Below the pieces are notes generated by a model. The model did not search any database. It saw only the letters and a program-made list of their open reading frames with translations, and was not told the origin of the DNA. Shown piece after piece: positions 1 through 11,554 of a DNA stretch of 64,000 nt. Location of the stretch: assembly GCA_028829895.1 (NCBI GenBank), contig CM054181.1:116469860-116533859 (forward strand), given 5' to 3'. Numbering within the stretch: position 1 is the first letter of the stretch; every line of letters starts with the position of its first letter. The DNA comes from Sinotaia quadrata. Lineage: Eukaryota > Mollusca > Gastropoda > Architaenioglossa > Viviparidae. The translations under genes and the position numbers were made by a program.

Positions 1-158
1 CAACTTAATACAGGTATAAAGACTACTGCATGACAACTTAATACAGGTATAAAGACTACTGCATGAGAACTTACTACACGTAGAAAACTAGTGCTTAAGA
101 GCTAAATACAGGTATAAAGACTACTGCATGCCTACTTAATACAGGTAGAAAGACTAGC
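1..158. repeat. 33-bp minisatellite, cut by left edge
   Basis: About five head-to-tail copies of a 33-bp unit with the core 'aatacaggtataaagactac'. The first two copies are nearly identical and the third is diverged. The array starts at base 1, so it probably continues to the left of the window. Confidence 0.85.
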
Positions 159-639
159 TCGTAGAAGCCTGCTACCAAAGGTTAGCATTACTGCTGCTGT
201 TTTGATTGGTTACCCCGGGTACTACGTGCCAGTTCATAAGTGCATAGTATTTTAAAACAGTGGTGCCCTGACATGGCGGATACAGGTAAAGGAGAGCACA
301 AAATGGAACACCCACTGTTCACTATGTTCACTCCTGAATCACATAAATAAATATTTCAACAAAACGGTTGCTTTCAATGTGCAAAGTGCGGGTGTTTGTC
401 AGCTTACAGCCGGGTGGTGACACGCATATCATATCGAATTCAAGATGACACAAATTCTTTCCGCACATTCAGCATTGCGTGGTAGGTATTGGTCGGGTAC
501 AGAGTAGAAGTCCTGGAACTTGTTTACACATTTGTAAAGAACCTTTCGCTTACTCCGTCTTTTCCCGCACGTCGACTGGAGATTATTTACATTCAGGTAC
601 GTAACATTTCTGAAATTAACAGTACGTTTGTTTGTTTGC
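159..639. other. Non-repetitive DNA, no gene recognised
   Basis: Mixed-composition DNA without a supported gene. At 273 an ATG in a good context (G at -3, G at +4) runs four codons into a donor-like 'acag|gtaaag' at 285/286, which could be a tiny first exon (MADT plus one base). Nothing else supports it. Confidence 0.4.
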
Positions 640-960
640 TTCCTCTCTCTCACATACACACACATTCTATTGCTTACACTCATATAACACGTTTCTACAT
701 AAACACACATATGACATATACAACACTTTCCTTCAAACACTCTCCAATATATATTATATATGTGTGTGTGTGTATGTGTGTTTGTGTGTGTTTGTCTGTG
801 GCAAGAGTGTACGTACGCACTTATTATGCACAATTATTATTAAGCAAACTCTTAAATACACATACGCACACACGTATACACACATAACTCCATACTCATT
901 CACGTACATACTCACATACACACTCTCACTCAAGTACTGTCTTATACTAATGTGGTTTTA
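640..960. repeat. Degenerate CA/TG-rich microsatellite block
   Basis: A run rich in 'cacaca' on the left and 'tgtgtg' at about 758-800, followed by more 'cacaca'. The two polarities lie about 100 bp apart, so single strands could fold back. The overlapping open frames here encode only low-complexity Thr-His or Val-Cys and are not genes. Confidence 0.75.
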
Positions 961-1039
961 ATTCATAAATAACTATTTATAGTAATAGGTTTTCATTAAT
1001 GAATATTTCTTAGTTACTAGCAAATTACATGTCGAATGT

Positions 1040-1925
1040 TGAAAAATCTATCATAACTACTAGTACTTATAGTGTCGGAAAATGACATTCAACTGTCCCT
1101 AGTAATTGTAGTGCAAGTGCAATTCATTAAACCGTTACTTGTAATTATACTGTCACTACATGTCATTCAACCATCACCAGTAACTGTAGTGTCAGTGCAC
1201 GGCATTCAACCGTCACTAGTAATTATAGTGTCACTACATGTCATTCAACCATCACCAGTAACTGTATTGTCAGTGCGTGACAATCATTCATCATCAGTAA
1301 CAGTAGTGTCAGTGCGTGATATTCAACTATCACTAGTACATTACAGTGTCAATGTGTGACACGTTTGACCATCACTAGTACATTATAGTATCAGTGCGTG
1401 ACAGTATACCATGATTAGTCATTGTATTGTCATTGCATGACATTCAACCATCACCAGTAATTACAGTGTCAGTGCGTGATATTCAACCGTCACTAGTAAT
1501 TGTCGTGTCAGTGCGTGACATTAAACCGTCACTAGTAATTATAGTGTCAGTGCATGATATTCAACTGCCACTAGTAATTATAGTGTAAGTGAATGTCTTT
1601 AAATCGTCACTTGTAATTATAGTGTCACTGCATGACAGTCTACCCTCACCAGATATTGTAATGTCAGTGCATGACATTCAACCGTCACTAGTAATTATAT
1701 TGTCAGTGCATGTCATCAAATCATCACTAGTGTATTATTGTATCAGTGCATGACATTCAACTGTATCACTAGTACATTACAGTGTCAGCGCATACCATTC
1801 TACCATCACTAGTACATTACAGTGCCAGTGCATGACATTCAACCGTCCCTAGGATTTACAGTGTCAATATATGACTCGTTTGACCATCACACTAAAGTGT
1901 CAATTCATGATGCATTTCACCATCC
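1040..1925. repeat. 39-bp minisatellite, diverged
   Basis: About 22 copies of a 39-bp unit containing 'cattcaaccgtcactagtaa' and 'tatagtgtcagtgcatga'. Copies differ by substitutions and small indels, so the array is old. The 39-bp period is a multiple of three and explains the short open frame at 1072-1359. Confidence 0.88.
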
Positions 1926-2335
1926 ATTCGATGTGACTTGTTCAGGCTTAAGAGTAAATATATTTACAAGCATGTTCAAGATCAAGAAAGAAATTATCTA
2001 GATAGAATTGAGCGTGGTGCTGAACGAGAGAGAGAGAGATGAGAGTATTTTGTTGGAAAAATTGTGGGCTCGAGATTAATTTAAAATGTAAGCCCCACAG
2101 CTCCAAAGCAGACGAAAATGTGAGCGATGGTAAATTTAAGTCAGTCTGATAGCCATTACGAACACATTGTTCAAATTTCTTTGCAACCATTTCCGAACAA
2201 AGCAGAACACCTTGATGCATTTTGAAACAAATTAATTGCTTACAGAAGCGCACAAGATACCCAAAAAGCTTTGGTTTTTTTTATTTATTTGTCATTTGCA
2301 TGGCGAGTCATTAGAATGTTTTCATGTATTGCCAG
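1926..2335. other. Unique AT-rich DNA, no gene recognised
   Basis: A short (GA)n run lies at 2029-2038. A 101-codon open frame on the minus strand has no recognisable domain and no supporting splice or promoter context. Confidence 0.4.
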
Positions 2336-2640
2336 AAGAAGAGGCTGACAGCTTGTAACTGCCCATTGGCTGAGAATTTGCTTGTAAGGGCCCATTGACT
2401 TTGAAGTTGGTTATCACAGTCTATTGGTTTTAATTTTTGCTTGTCGCGGTCCATTGGCTCTGAATTTGTTCGTCCTTGTCTATTGGCTTTGAATTTGCTT
2501 GTCACGGTCCATTGGGCTGGAAGTTCCTGGTGAAGGTCCATTGGCCTGGAACTTGCTCGTCACGGTCTCTTTGGCTTAGAATTTGGTTTTTTACGGTTCA
2601 TTGACCTGGAATTTGTTCTTTGTGAGATGGGGGATCTGTT
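2336..2640. repeat. 30-bp minisatellite, strongly diverged
   Basis: About ten copies of a 30-bp unit built around 'ccattggctttgaatttgct' followed by 'tgtcacggt'. The copies are very unequal, which suggests an inactive array. Confidence 0.75.
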
Positions 2641-3120
2641 ACAAGAAAATATCGCTGTTATCAAGTATGGCGCACTTGTGTATGTCATTACTTGTCGGAA
2701 CTGTTGAAATGTATTTTTAGTTAATGAGTGGAGTATTGTAAATCTTTGATTGGTTATATCTTGTAATTTTACACAAGGATTAATAATTTTCTTTAGTAAC
2801 TTTTTTATTTACGTCGTGTATGTAAAGAGACCTGTATTTAGTATAAGTAAATATAAAGCATGCAGACTTTTTGTCAGTCGAAGTCTTCTCTTAAGTATTC
2901 TGTATGACTATATGTGTTATTTTATGTTAATGTCATATTATGTATTTTTTTGTTTGTTATTATATGCTGTTTTAGTTTTGTAAGTGGATTGTTAATTAAA
3001 GACTAAATGCTCTTATAAATCACCATTAAGTGTACTATTATTGCTGTTGTCGTCATTTCAATCGTTGTTGTTGTCTCTCCCAGGTGATGATACAAACTCT
3101 CTTAGCACAATCTGCTGCAA
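2641..3120. other. AT-rich DNA, nothing recognised
   Basis: Very T-rich sequence with a small open frame (2750-2983) that encodes a hydrophobic, low-complexity peptide. I see no gene. Confidence 0.4.
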
Positions 3121-3905
3121 CATCCTTGCGTATAAAATAACACACTACACAGCACCGTGGAATGTGTAAAGGAAAATAACACACTAAACAGTATTAGTAG
3201 CTAACTGTACACGAAAAAACCCACTCCAAATAATAGACTAAACAGTACAGGTGGTTGTACTTAAAGATATCACAGTAAACAGTACTGGTGTTAACTGTAC
3301 ATACAAATGACGCAATAAACAGTACTGGTGTTAACTGTACATAAAAATAACGCACTAAACAGTACGGGTATTAACTGTACATACAAATAACACAATAAAC
3401 AGTACTGGTGTCAACTGTACATAGAAATAACGCACTAAAAGTACTGGTGTCAACTGTACATAGAAATAACGCACTTAAAGTACTGGTGTCAACTATACAT
3501 AGAAATAACGCACTTAAAGTACTGGTGTCAACTATACATAGAAATAACGCACTTAAAGTACTGGTGTCAACTATACATAGAAATAACGCACTAAAAGTAC
3601 TGCCGGTTAACAATGCACGAAAGTAAAACTCTAAACAAAACTAATTGTTAACAATACACGAAAACATCACACTAAACAGTACTGGTAATTAACTTTACAC
3701 TAAAATAACACTCTAAACAATACTGTTTTAACTATATACGAAAAGAACACATTAAACAGCACTGACAATTAAGAGTACACGAAAACAACACAGTAAACAT
3801 TAATCGTGGCTACCTGTACAGGAAAATAACACACTAAAGAACTGATGGTTAACTGTACATAAAAATAGCACAACTAAAAGAACTGGTTGTTAACTGTACA
3901 CGTGT
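3121..3905. repeat. 39-42-bp minisatellite
   Basis: About 18 copies of a unit containing 'gtactggtgtcaactgtaca' and 'aaataacgcacta'. Copies between about 3,400 and 3,600 are nearly identical with a 39-bp period, while the flanking copies are diverged. This fits recent re-expansion of the middle of an older array. Open frames on both strands here are by-products of the period. Confidence 0.88.
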
Positions 3906-3997
3906 ATTTTGCGGCGTGCAATGCGTAATGTGCTCAGTCAATAAGCAGTAAAACACTTGAGAATTTGTGTTTATTCCACATGTCTGTGCATTACTTT

Positions 3998-4135
3998 TCA
4001 ATGTAATAATCTCGACACAAAACGCACTTGCGTTGACCAGGCCATAATAATCTCGATTCAAAACGCACTTGTTTGGTCCAGGCCAAAATAATCTCGACAC
4101 AAAACGCACTGTGTTGGCCAGGCCAGAATGTTGTA
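3998..4135. repeat. 41-43-bp tandem repeat, three copies
   Basis: Three copies starting near 4004, 4045 and 4088, each 'ataatctcga' + 'caaaacgcact' + '...ccaggcca'. Confidence 0.8.
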
Positions 4136-4214
4136 GCCACATTCATTTCGTCTGTAGCGACAATGCGCTAAGAAACGCCATTCGTTAAAGTTGTAGCTGC
4201 TCGTTGTTCTTCAT

Positions 4215-4737
4215 TACTGTCGTCAACTGCCATCTACTTCACAACAACTGCCATCCACTTCACAACAACTGCCATCTACTTCACAACAACTGCCATCCAC
4301 TTCACAACAACTGCCATATACTTCACAACAACTGCCATCCATTTCACAACAACTGCCATATACTTCACAACAACTGCCATCCATTTCACAGCAACTGCCA
4401 TATACTTCACAACAACTGCCATCCACGTCACAACAACTGCCATATACTTCACAACAACTGCCATCCACTTCACAACAACTGCCATCCATTTCACAACAAC
4501 TGCCATCCACTTCACAATAATTGGCATCCACTTCACAAGAACTGCCATCCATTTCACAACAACTACCATCTACCACTTCACAATAACTGCCATCCACTTC
4601 ACTTCACAACAACTGCCATCCACTTCACAACAACTGCCATCCACTTCACAACAACTGCCATCCACTTCACAACAACTGCCATCCACTTCACAACAACTGC
4701 CATTCACTTCACAACAACTGCTATCTACTTCACAAGA
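4215..4737. repeat. 21-bp minisatellite
   Basis: About 24 copies of the 21-bp unit 'cttcacaacaactgccatc' + 'ca'. The period is an exact multiple of three, so all copies are open in several frames on both strands; one frame reads HNNCHPL. The array lacks a signal peptide or a conserved flanking reading frame, so I treat it as non-coding. Confidence 0.92.
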
Positions 4738-5000
4738 ATTGCTGATGCACAAACAAGTGTCAACAAAACCAAAAACAAAAAAAATATGTCAAGACCTCAG
4801 TATCACACAGGTTGTACACAATACGCTGATATTAATGTCAAGAATTCAGCAACGTACAGATTGTTAAAAACTTGCATATTTTATTTGTATATTAGAACAA
4901 CACTGTCGTAAAATAACTAAGGATTGAAATGACACGTTATTAAAACAGAATAATTAAGGATTTCAATAACAAACACAACAGTAAATATACAGTAATTACA
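4738..5000. other. AT-rich spacer, nothing recognised
   Basis: Short AT-rich stretch between two repeat blocks with no recognisable feature. Confidence 0.4.
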
Positions 5001-5145
5001 GTCACTTACTTTACTGAATAAAAGACTTACCAATTACTCAAAATGTTGTTAGACTGCAAGGCGGTAAGTCTAGTCACTTACTTTACTGAACAAAAGACTT
5101 ACCACTGACTCAGTATGCTGCCAAATTGCAAGGCGGTAAACAGTA
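5001..5145. repeat. 74-bp tandem duplication
   Basis: Two copies, each containing 'cacttactttactgaa', 'aaagacttacca' and 'gcaaggcggtaa'. Confidence 0.75.
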
Positions 5146-5228
5146 TCTCTTTTCACAAAAGGAGAAAACTGATAATAAAATTTAGTGCGGCTAAATGTCG
5201 ACAGGCAATAAGCATAAACTTCAACAAT

Positions 5229-5230
<2 letters not shown>

Positions 5231-5306
<76 letters not shown>
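5231..5306. repeat. (CA)n microsatellite
   Basis: Uninterrupted CA dinucleotides, about 38 units. The 60-77-codon frames crossing it are low complexity only. Confidence 0.97.
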
Positions 5307-5310
<4 letters not shown>

Positions 5311-5435
5311 ACACAGTAAAAGTTGACGCGACATGATCAGGTTTTTCAATCACAAAGCAATAAAAATAAATTAGCAAATTTCTTATAGAGACACAAATAA
5401 TAAAATTTAAGATTAGAATAGTGGCTATATTCTTT

Positions 5436-5580
5436 TTGCACTCTCACACACATACATACACACACTCACTCACACACACATACACACACATACACGCATG
5501 CATACAACACTTGCACACTTACACACATACCTACACAAACACTCGTATATGCATAGGTGTATTCACACACATCCCTACAC
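5436..5580. repeat. Degenerate CA-rich tract
   Basis: Imperfect 'cacacatacacaca' repeats, probably a decayed microsatellite. Confidence 0.7.
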
Positions 5581-5639
5581 ATAGATAACGGATAGAAAAC
5601 GCTGCATGGTGGCAATCTTCGGGTATCTGGCATGTTTAT

Positions 5640-5935
5640 ATCTCAGACATCATGCAGTACCCGGTACACGTAATATTTTAAGTCTCCATCTTGGGGTACC
5701 GATACACGTAACATGTCAGGTCTCAGATATTTTAGGGTAACGCCACACGTAAAATGTTAGGTCTAAGATATTTTAGGGTAACACTACACGTAACATGTTA
5801 GGTCTAAGATATTTTAGGGTAACGCTACACGTAACATGTTAGGTCTAAGATATTTTAGGGTAACGCTACACGTAACATGTTAGGTCTAAGATATTTTAGG
5901 GTAACGCTACACGTAACATGTTGATCTCAGATATC
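5640..5935. repeat. 41-bp minisatellite
   Basis: About seven copies of a 41-bp unit containing 'ggtaacgctacacgtaacat' and 'ggtctaagatattttag'. The last four are nearly identical. Confidence 0.9.
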
Positions 5936-6335
5936 TCGAGATACCCAAAACCATGCAACTAATGGATGCAGTATTAAATATTTTGCAATGGTTTTCTAAT
6001 TGGAGGTGCGTCCTAGGCTAATTCCTCCAGTTACACACTTCACTGTTCTAAAAAGAATTATAAATTAAATAAATAATGTTCTCTCAATTATTCATTTTCT
6101 TGCACACCATGAATGAATACAATAACTTTAGCAAATAGCAAAACTTTTGTTTCTGCAAAAACAAAGGGTTGAAAGAAACACTATATCTGCAATGAGTTTT
6201 TTAATTCCGTCTCTAAAGTAATTCACTCTGTTTTTCTTAAGTCAGTGTGACTTCAAACATTCTCTTGCTAAAGTTTACGTTGTTGGCTAACGGACATTTA
6301 TCTACCAGGCTTGACTTCTGGGTTGTCTGTTGAAA
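5936..6335. other. AT-rich DNA, nothing recognised
   Basis: No open frame, repeat or RNA signal that I can support. Confidence 0.4.
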
Positions 6336-6838
6336 AGTGATCAGAAACGAAACTCTCCTTCAATTTGTATTTTCACCTTCTATCACGTGACTCCTATATC
6401 ATTCTCTGATCCGGTGTTACAAGTATTAACGAGTTGTTTTGTTTTGTTACACACCCATTCATAGAAGAAGTATCTGCGTGGGTGGATTTATTACTAATAT
6501 ATTCTACATGGTGTTTTGACTGAAAAATCCATTGTTTTTACTTTTGTATTAAGTAGGTGGATTTGTTACTAATATATTCTACATGGTGTTTTGACTGAAA
6601 AATCCATTGTTTTTACTTTTGTATTAAGTGGGTGGATTTGTTATTAATATATTCTACATGGTATTTTGACTGAAAAATCCATTGTTTTTACTTTTGTATT
6701 AAGTGGCTATAGTTTACATGCATACTATTTTATCTCATACATTTAAATTATATGTTTTAAAATTCCAATATTTATTGACTGCGCCTGGGCGAAATTATTA
6801 ATCATATCTCTGAGGAAATTGACATGAGTACAAATATT
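6336..6838 (+). mobile_element. Dispersed repeat family B, copy 1
   Basis: This block matches 9,035-9,395 along its length. Shared landmarks are the 'gttttgttttgtt' motif, 'agaagtatctgc' followed by 'gggtgga', 'ctcatacattta' and a shared end around 'atctctgagga'. Copy 1 is longer because a 75-bp segment (6,478-6,706) is tandemly triplicated inside it. No coding capacity is seen, so it is probably a non-autonomous element; the strand is arbitrary. Confidence 0.6.
6478..6706. repeat. 75-bp tandem triplication inside a dispersed element
   Basis: Three nearly identical 75-bp units containing 'atattctacatggt' and 'gactgaaaaatccattg'. Copy 2 of the element (9,035-9,395) has one diverged version of this segment. 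Confidence 0.88.
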
Positions 6839-6861
6839 GTGACGCCCCATATATCTCTGTA

Positions 6862-7590
6862 TATTATATGTAAGTAAGACATCCTTTATACCTAGTAAGT
6901 AATTATTTGATGTGTAAATAAGATTCCTTTATATCTAGTAAATACATATATGATGTGTAAATAAGATTCCTTTATATCTTGTAAGTACATATTTGGTGTG
7001 TAAATAAGACTTCCTTTATATCTTGTAAGTACATATTTGGTGTGTAAATAAGACTTCCTTTATATCTTGTAAGTACATATTTGGTGTGTAAATAAGACTT
7101 CCTTTATATCTTGTAAGTACATATTTGATGTGTAAATAAGACTTCCTTTATATCTTGTAAGTACATATTTGGTGTGTAAATAAGACTTCCTTTATATCTA
7201 GTAAGTACATATTTGATGTGTAAATAAGATTCCTTTATATCTAGTAAGTAATATTTGATGTGTAAATAAGACTTCCTTTATATCTTGTAAGTATATATTT
7301 GATGTGTAAATAAGATTCCTTTATATCTAGTAAGTAATATTTGGTGTGTAAATAAGACTTCCTTTATATCTAGTAAGTACATATTTGATGTGTAAATAAG
7401 ATTCCTTTATATCTAGTAAGTAATATTTGGTGTGTAAATAAGACTTCCTTTATATCTAGTAAGTACATATTTGATGTGTAAATAAGATTCCTTTATATCT
7501 TGTAAGTACATATTTGATGTGTAAATAAGATTCCTTTATATCTAGTAAGTTTATATTTGATGTGTAAATAAGATTCTTTATACATTCCTT
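6862..7590. repeat. 44-bp minisatellite with 5' splice-site-like motif
   Basis: About 16 copies of a 43-45-bp unit containing 'ttcctttatatctagtaagt' and 'atatttggtgtgtaaataag'. Nearly every unit holds GTAAGT, the core 5' splice-site hexamer. Variants (tagtaagt/ttgtaagt, aagac/aagat) are mixed along the array, which indicates internal shuffling. Confidence 0.9.
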
Positions 7591-8419
7591 TAAATACATA
7601 AAATGAAAGCAACACATTTCATCGCAGCAATACATGCAAGTTTTTAATTTGTCAGAACAGAACAACTGAAAGCAACCCACTGCAACAAAACACTTATTGT
7701 GAAATAAGTCCATTAATCAGGACTATACTTTGAAATCTAGATGAGTACATCAGGTCAGGGCACACTTAAAATCCATTCCTTCAGGACAATGCGTGTAAAC
7801 TCCAGTACATCAGGACAGTGAATACATAAAATCCAGTACATCAGGTCAGTGCATACGTAAAATTCATTACGTCAATATAGTAAACATATGCATATATGCA
7901 ATATAGTGTCCAGTTTAATTAGTGTAGAGTAAAAAATGATTTGTAGATTAGTTGTTAAGTATATGATATATTTGCAATCACACTAATTATGTTAGGTTAG
8001 GGTTTTAATAGGGGTAAGGGGTTGGGTGCGGTTTGGATGAGGTTAAAAATTAACTGACTGATTTCTGGTTGAGTCGGTTCCCTGTATTTGTCGGATCGTC
8101 AAATTCTGCTCCACTGGCAACATTACAATCACGTTTAATAATTTTCACATTTTAGTTCTCCAACTGGAAGAATTTTTTAAAACAGGAAAGACGGTAACAC
8201 GATACGCTAGGTAAACGAAATAAAACATTGTGACCTATTTATCCATGTACACGTGACTACCTTTTTTTTAAATGCATTATTAAAATGTAGAGATTTTGTT
8301 GCACTGTTAGGTCAGAGGGCAGAGTGCAGCAACAAGTCAGTGAGTTCGCGAGTACTACAGTGTGCTCAAAGGATTAGTGTTCCTTCCAGACATTTTTCTT
8401 AAAAAAAAAAAATAATAAT
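7591..8419. other. AT-rich DNA with a short 40-bp repeat
   Basis: Contains about three diverged copies (7,735-7,870) of a unit of about 40 bp with 'ccagtacatcaggtcagtg'. It also has a short telomere-like patch ('gttaggttagggtttt', 7,990-8,010). No gene is recognised. Confidence 0.45.
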
Positions 8420-8735
8420 AATAATATAAAAATATCATTTTGAAACAACCTAGTCGTTCTGTTAGGAATGAACGATAAATGCACTTTTGAATTAATAAAC
8501 ATATATATTTTTTTTTAATAAAAAAATATTCGGGTTCTTTCGGAAACACATAAACCTGTGACGTCATTAAGGCTAAACAAAAGACGGGACAGCAGAATAG
8601 CTAGCCAAAGAGACAAAAGTGTAAGCGATAGGGAATCGCCATATATTTTTATAAGAGATTAATTCTTTTATCGGTTCGAGTCTGGTGAGACAGAATGTGA
8701 AAGCGTTCATCAGAAGAGATTCGAACGCTTAAACA
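8420..8735 (+). mobile_element. Dispersed repeat family C, copy 1 (SINE-like?)
   Basis: Matches 16,885-17,175. Shared landmarks are 'cgttctgt' + 'gaatgaac' + 'ataaatgca', a central 'ggaaacacataa'/'agaaacacgtaag' and a shared end. In this copy the end carries 'ggttcgagtc', the consensus of the tRNA/SINE internal box B. A matching box A is not convincing. A tRNA-derived SINE is possible; otherwise it is an unclassified short element. Confidence 0.5.
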
Positions 8736-8804
8736 GCCAGCATTAACCACATGGAGTAGTAAGTGCATTTCAAGGAAACACCAATAGACGTGCTGACGCA
8801 TCAA

Positions 8805-8912
8805 ATATGGCGTGCACAAAGATCAACCTTTCTAATAAGCTACGTCATATTTATTTCAAATCTGGCGTGCACGAAGATAACCTTTCTAATAAGCTACGTC
8901 ATATTTGCAATG
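8805..8912. repeat. About 53-bp tandem duplication
   Basis: Two copies containing 'tggcgtgcac', 'aacctttctaataagctacg' and 'tcatatt'. Confidence 0.8.
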
Positions 8913-9034
8913 CTTAGCAAATATATTTATTATTGAGAACGTATATCTAGGTACAGTAGTTCATCCTGTGGAATAACTGCTCTCTATTTCTAAATAAACA
9001 TCTATATTTCTAATACAGTCAGTATTAGATAATT

Positions 9035-9395
9035 GAACTCGAAAAGTAATTTATTTCCTTTGATTTGCATTGTCACCTTTTGCCGCATGACACCTACATC
9101 ATATTCTGACCTGGAATTCCTAGGGTTAACAAACTGTTTTGTTTTGTTTCGTTTAACACACCCAATCTTAGGCAGAAGTATCTGCTTGGGTGGACTTACT
9201 ACTAATATCGCCTACGTTCCGATTGAAAAAAAACACATCGTTTATACTATTAAATTAAATGGCTAAACTTTACATGTGTAGTATTATAGCTTTTATGGTA
9301 TGTCCATCTCATACATTTAATGTGTCAGTATTTATTGAATGCGTCCAGGCTAAATTAAATTAATAAATAACCCGATCTCTGAGGAGACTGACAAC
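9035..9395 (+). mobile_element. Dispersed repeat family B, copy 2
   Basis: Second copy of the element at 6,336-6,838, diverged by substitutions and lacking the internal triplication. It covers a chance 77-codon open frame (9,033-9,266) that is not a gene. Confidence 0.6.
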
Positions 9396-9483
9396 ATTAG
9401 TGATGTATTTTTTCAACCCACCAAAAATTATGCAGTCATGCTAATGCCTGTACTTTTATTAATATTAATGAAGTAATAATAAC

Positions 9484-9655
9484 ATTTTTAATTTCAATTT
9501 GCACTTGAGGCAATTATAGCTGTACAGTGCTATTATTAATATTTATTATTAAATCTGTTACATATAATATTGAACTTGGAATAACTAATATCACCAAAGT
9601 TATAGCCCCTTATAAAATGTTACTGATCATGCTATATAGATTAGAGTGGTTATTT
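9484..9655. repeat. Direct repeat of about 0.15 kb, copy 1
   Basis: Shares with 10,448-10,592 'cacttgaggcaa', 'tattattaaatctgt' and 'atagattaga'. The two copies are about 965 bp apart in the same orientation, which could be two insertions of one element or the terminal repeats of one decayed element. Confidence 0.55.
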
Positions 9656-10447
9656 TTTGTTTTTGCACTTTTAATATTTTGTGTTGTCAGATCATCATGG
9701 TTGTGCAGTTAATTTTATATTATCTGTAAATGCTGCTGTTCTTTTTTTAAAATCAAAGACACATACTTGAATTTTTAGTTTAATCATATTCCTATGTTAT
9801 GCTTTTAATAGCAGTTGATACAATGCATACATTGAAATTTTGTAGTGTGGTAAAAATAAATATTAATAATAATAAAATTAAACTTAACAAAATATAGAAA
9901 TAAAGCAATCACTACACACAAATGGTAATTTTAAAAAGTAAAATAATAATGAAAATGATAAGTAAATTAAGTATTATGAACAATTTCAAGTTACAAAACA
10001 CAGTGAAATGTAATTAAACGTGTAGTGAAATCAAGGACCACACACACAAACATATCTTCTTGTCAGCCATTTGGTGGAGAAACCAGATTGCTTTCAGTCT
10101 TAATATTCTATCAACAAAAGCAAGTTACGCTTTAGATTTTTTAAACAGTTTCTAATGTTAATGAATTTACTTGACTTTGAGAGAATGTTTGGCTTTAAAG
10201 TTGAATAGAAACAGATTAGTATGCAAAACCAAAATCTGTAGTATTAATATCTGAGTAAAATCCTCTTCTTTAAGAGCACACATCAGGAATATAAAAAATT
10301 AATAGTCTGTTCCACCAGGCAGTGTTAAATACTAACTTCCTCAAACTTCACATTCTGCCTGTTACTGGGTACAAAGTGCATTATTACATGCTATGAATTT
10401 GTGCTGGTTGGACATTTCTTATTGCTATCAAATCACTAGAAACAGTT
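9656..10447. other. AT-rich DNA between direct repeats
   Basis: About 0.8 kb with no coding capacity. If the flanking direct repeats are terminal repeats, this would be the internal part of a dead element; I see no protein evidence for that. Confidence 0.35.
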
Positions 10448-10592
10448 TTAAGTTCAATTTACACTTGAGGCAAGTAAAGCTGTATTTTGTAACTATTATT
10501 AATAGTTATTATTAAATCTGTACATATACTATTAACTTACCTAGAACTAGTAATAATAGCATATACAATATTACTGCTTTTATAGATTAGAA
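10448..10592. repeat. Direct repeat of about 0.15 kb, copy 2
   Basis: Second copy of 9,484-9,655, with scattered substitutions and indels. Confidence 0.55.
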
Positions 10593-10609
10593 ACTGATCT
10601 TGTGTATTG

Positions 10610-11023
10610 TTGGCACATCAGTTATGTCGCAAAATATGGGATATATACTTAATAGCACATCAGTTATGTCACAAAATGTGGGATATATATTTAATAGTAC
10701 CTCAGTTATGTCACAAAATGTGGGATATATATTTAATAGCACATCGGTTATGTCACAAAATGTGGGATATATATTTAATAGTACATTAGTTGTCACAAAA
10801 TGTGGGATATATATTTAATATCACATCAGGTGTGTCACAAAATGTGGGATATATATTTAATATCACATCAGGTGTGTCACAAAATGTGGGATATATATTT
10901 AATATCACATCAGGTATGTCACAAAATATGGGATATATATTTAATATAACATCAGTTGTGTCACAAAATGTGGGATATATATTTAATAGCACATCAGTTA
11001 CAAAATATGGGATATGTATTTAA
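10610..11023. repeat. 42-bp minisatellite
   Basis: About ten copies of a 42-bp unit containing 'cacatcagttatgtcacaaa' and 'tgtgggatatatatttaata'. There are two subtypes: 'aatagcacatcagttatg' in the left part and 'aatatcacatcaggtgtg' in the right part. The 42-bp period gives 14-residue repeats in open frames on both strands. Confidence 0.92.
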
Positions 11024-11554
11024 CAAACTGCAATCTGTGAGAGCACATGTAATGCCGTTTTAAATTCTATTTATGTGGGATATGAATGTAACTATGATGT
11101 CTGAAGAATAGGTGGTCACTATAGATGGTGGCTGTCTTGATGAACCATCCTCTCTCTCTGCATTGGTAACGAAAATGACAGTCAGTATTTCCAGGATTGG
11201 ACCTCAGAGTAACTAATAAATAATGTGATAATTATAGAAATAGACAATAGTCTAAGTGGCTCTGAACCACCTGCCTCCAACCATCTTACAATCCTGATTA
11301 TTTAGATAAAGAAACGAACACAAACAAACAATAATCTACTCTGTAGTACTTGTGACAATTCATTCATTAGTGGAATGAACTAGGACTAAGTTGTTAAGCT
11401 CCTATCAATGATAACAGTGTCATTATTACTTTTAAAGTCATGAGAGTTTGTTAGTCTCTGTCATGTGAACTAGTAAAACTAGCAGAATGTCATGGCAGCA
11501 AAGGTCGCAGACTTAGCTGTTACTGTCAGAGTGGATGAAGGTCATGCCTCTTCT
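11024..11554. other. Non-repetitive DNA, no gene recognised
   Basis: No supported open frame, RNA or repeat. Confidence 0.4.

Noticed and set aside
273..286. Tiny first exon MADT followed by a donor
   Set aside because: Good ATG context and donor, but no CpG-rich promoter, no upstream signals and only four codons; kept as a note only.
4204..4911. 235-codon + strand frame (HNNCHPL repeats) as a gene
   Set aside because: It is the 21-bp array read in one frame. Several other frames on both strands are also open, and there is no signal peptide, domain or splice context.
7985..8040. Interstitial telomere repeat
   Set aside because: Only two or three imperfect TTAGG(G) motifs, too short and irregular.
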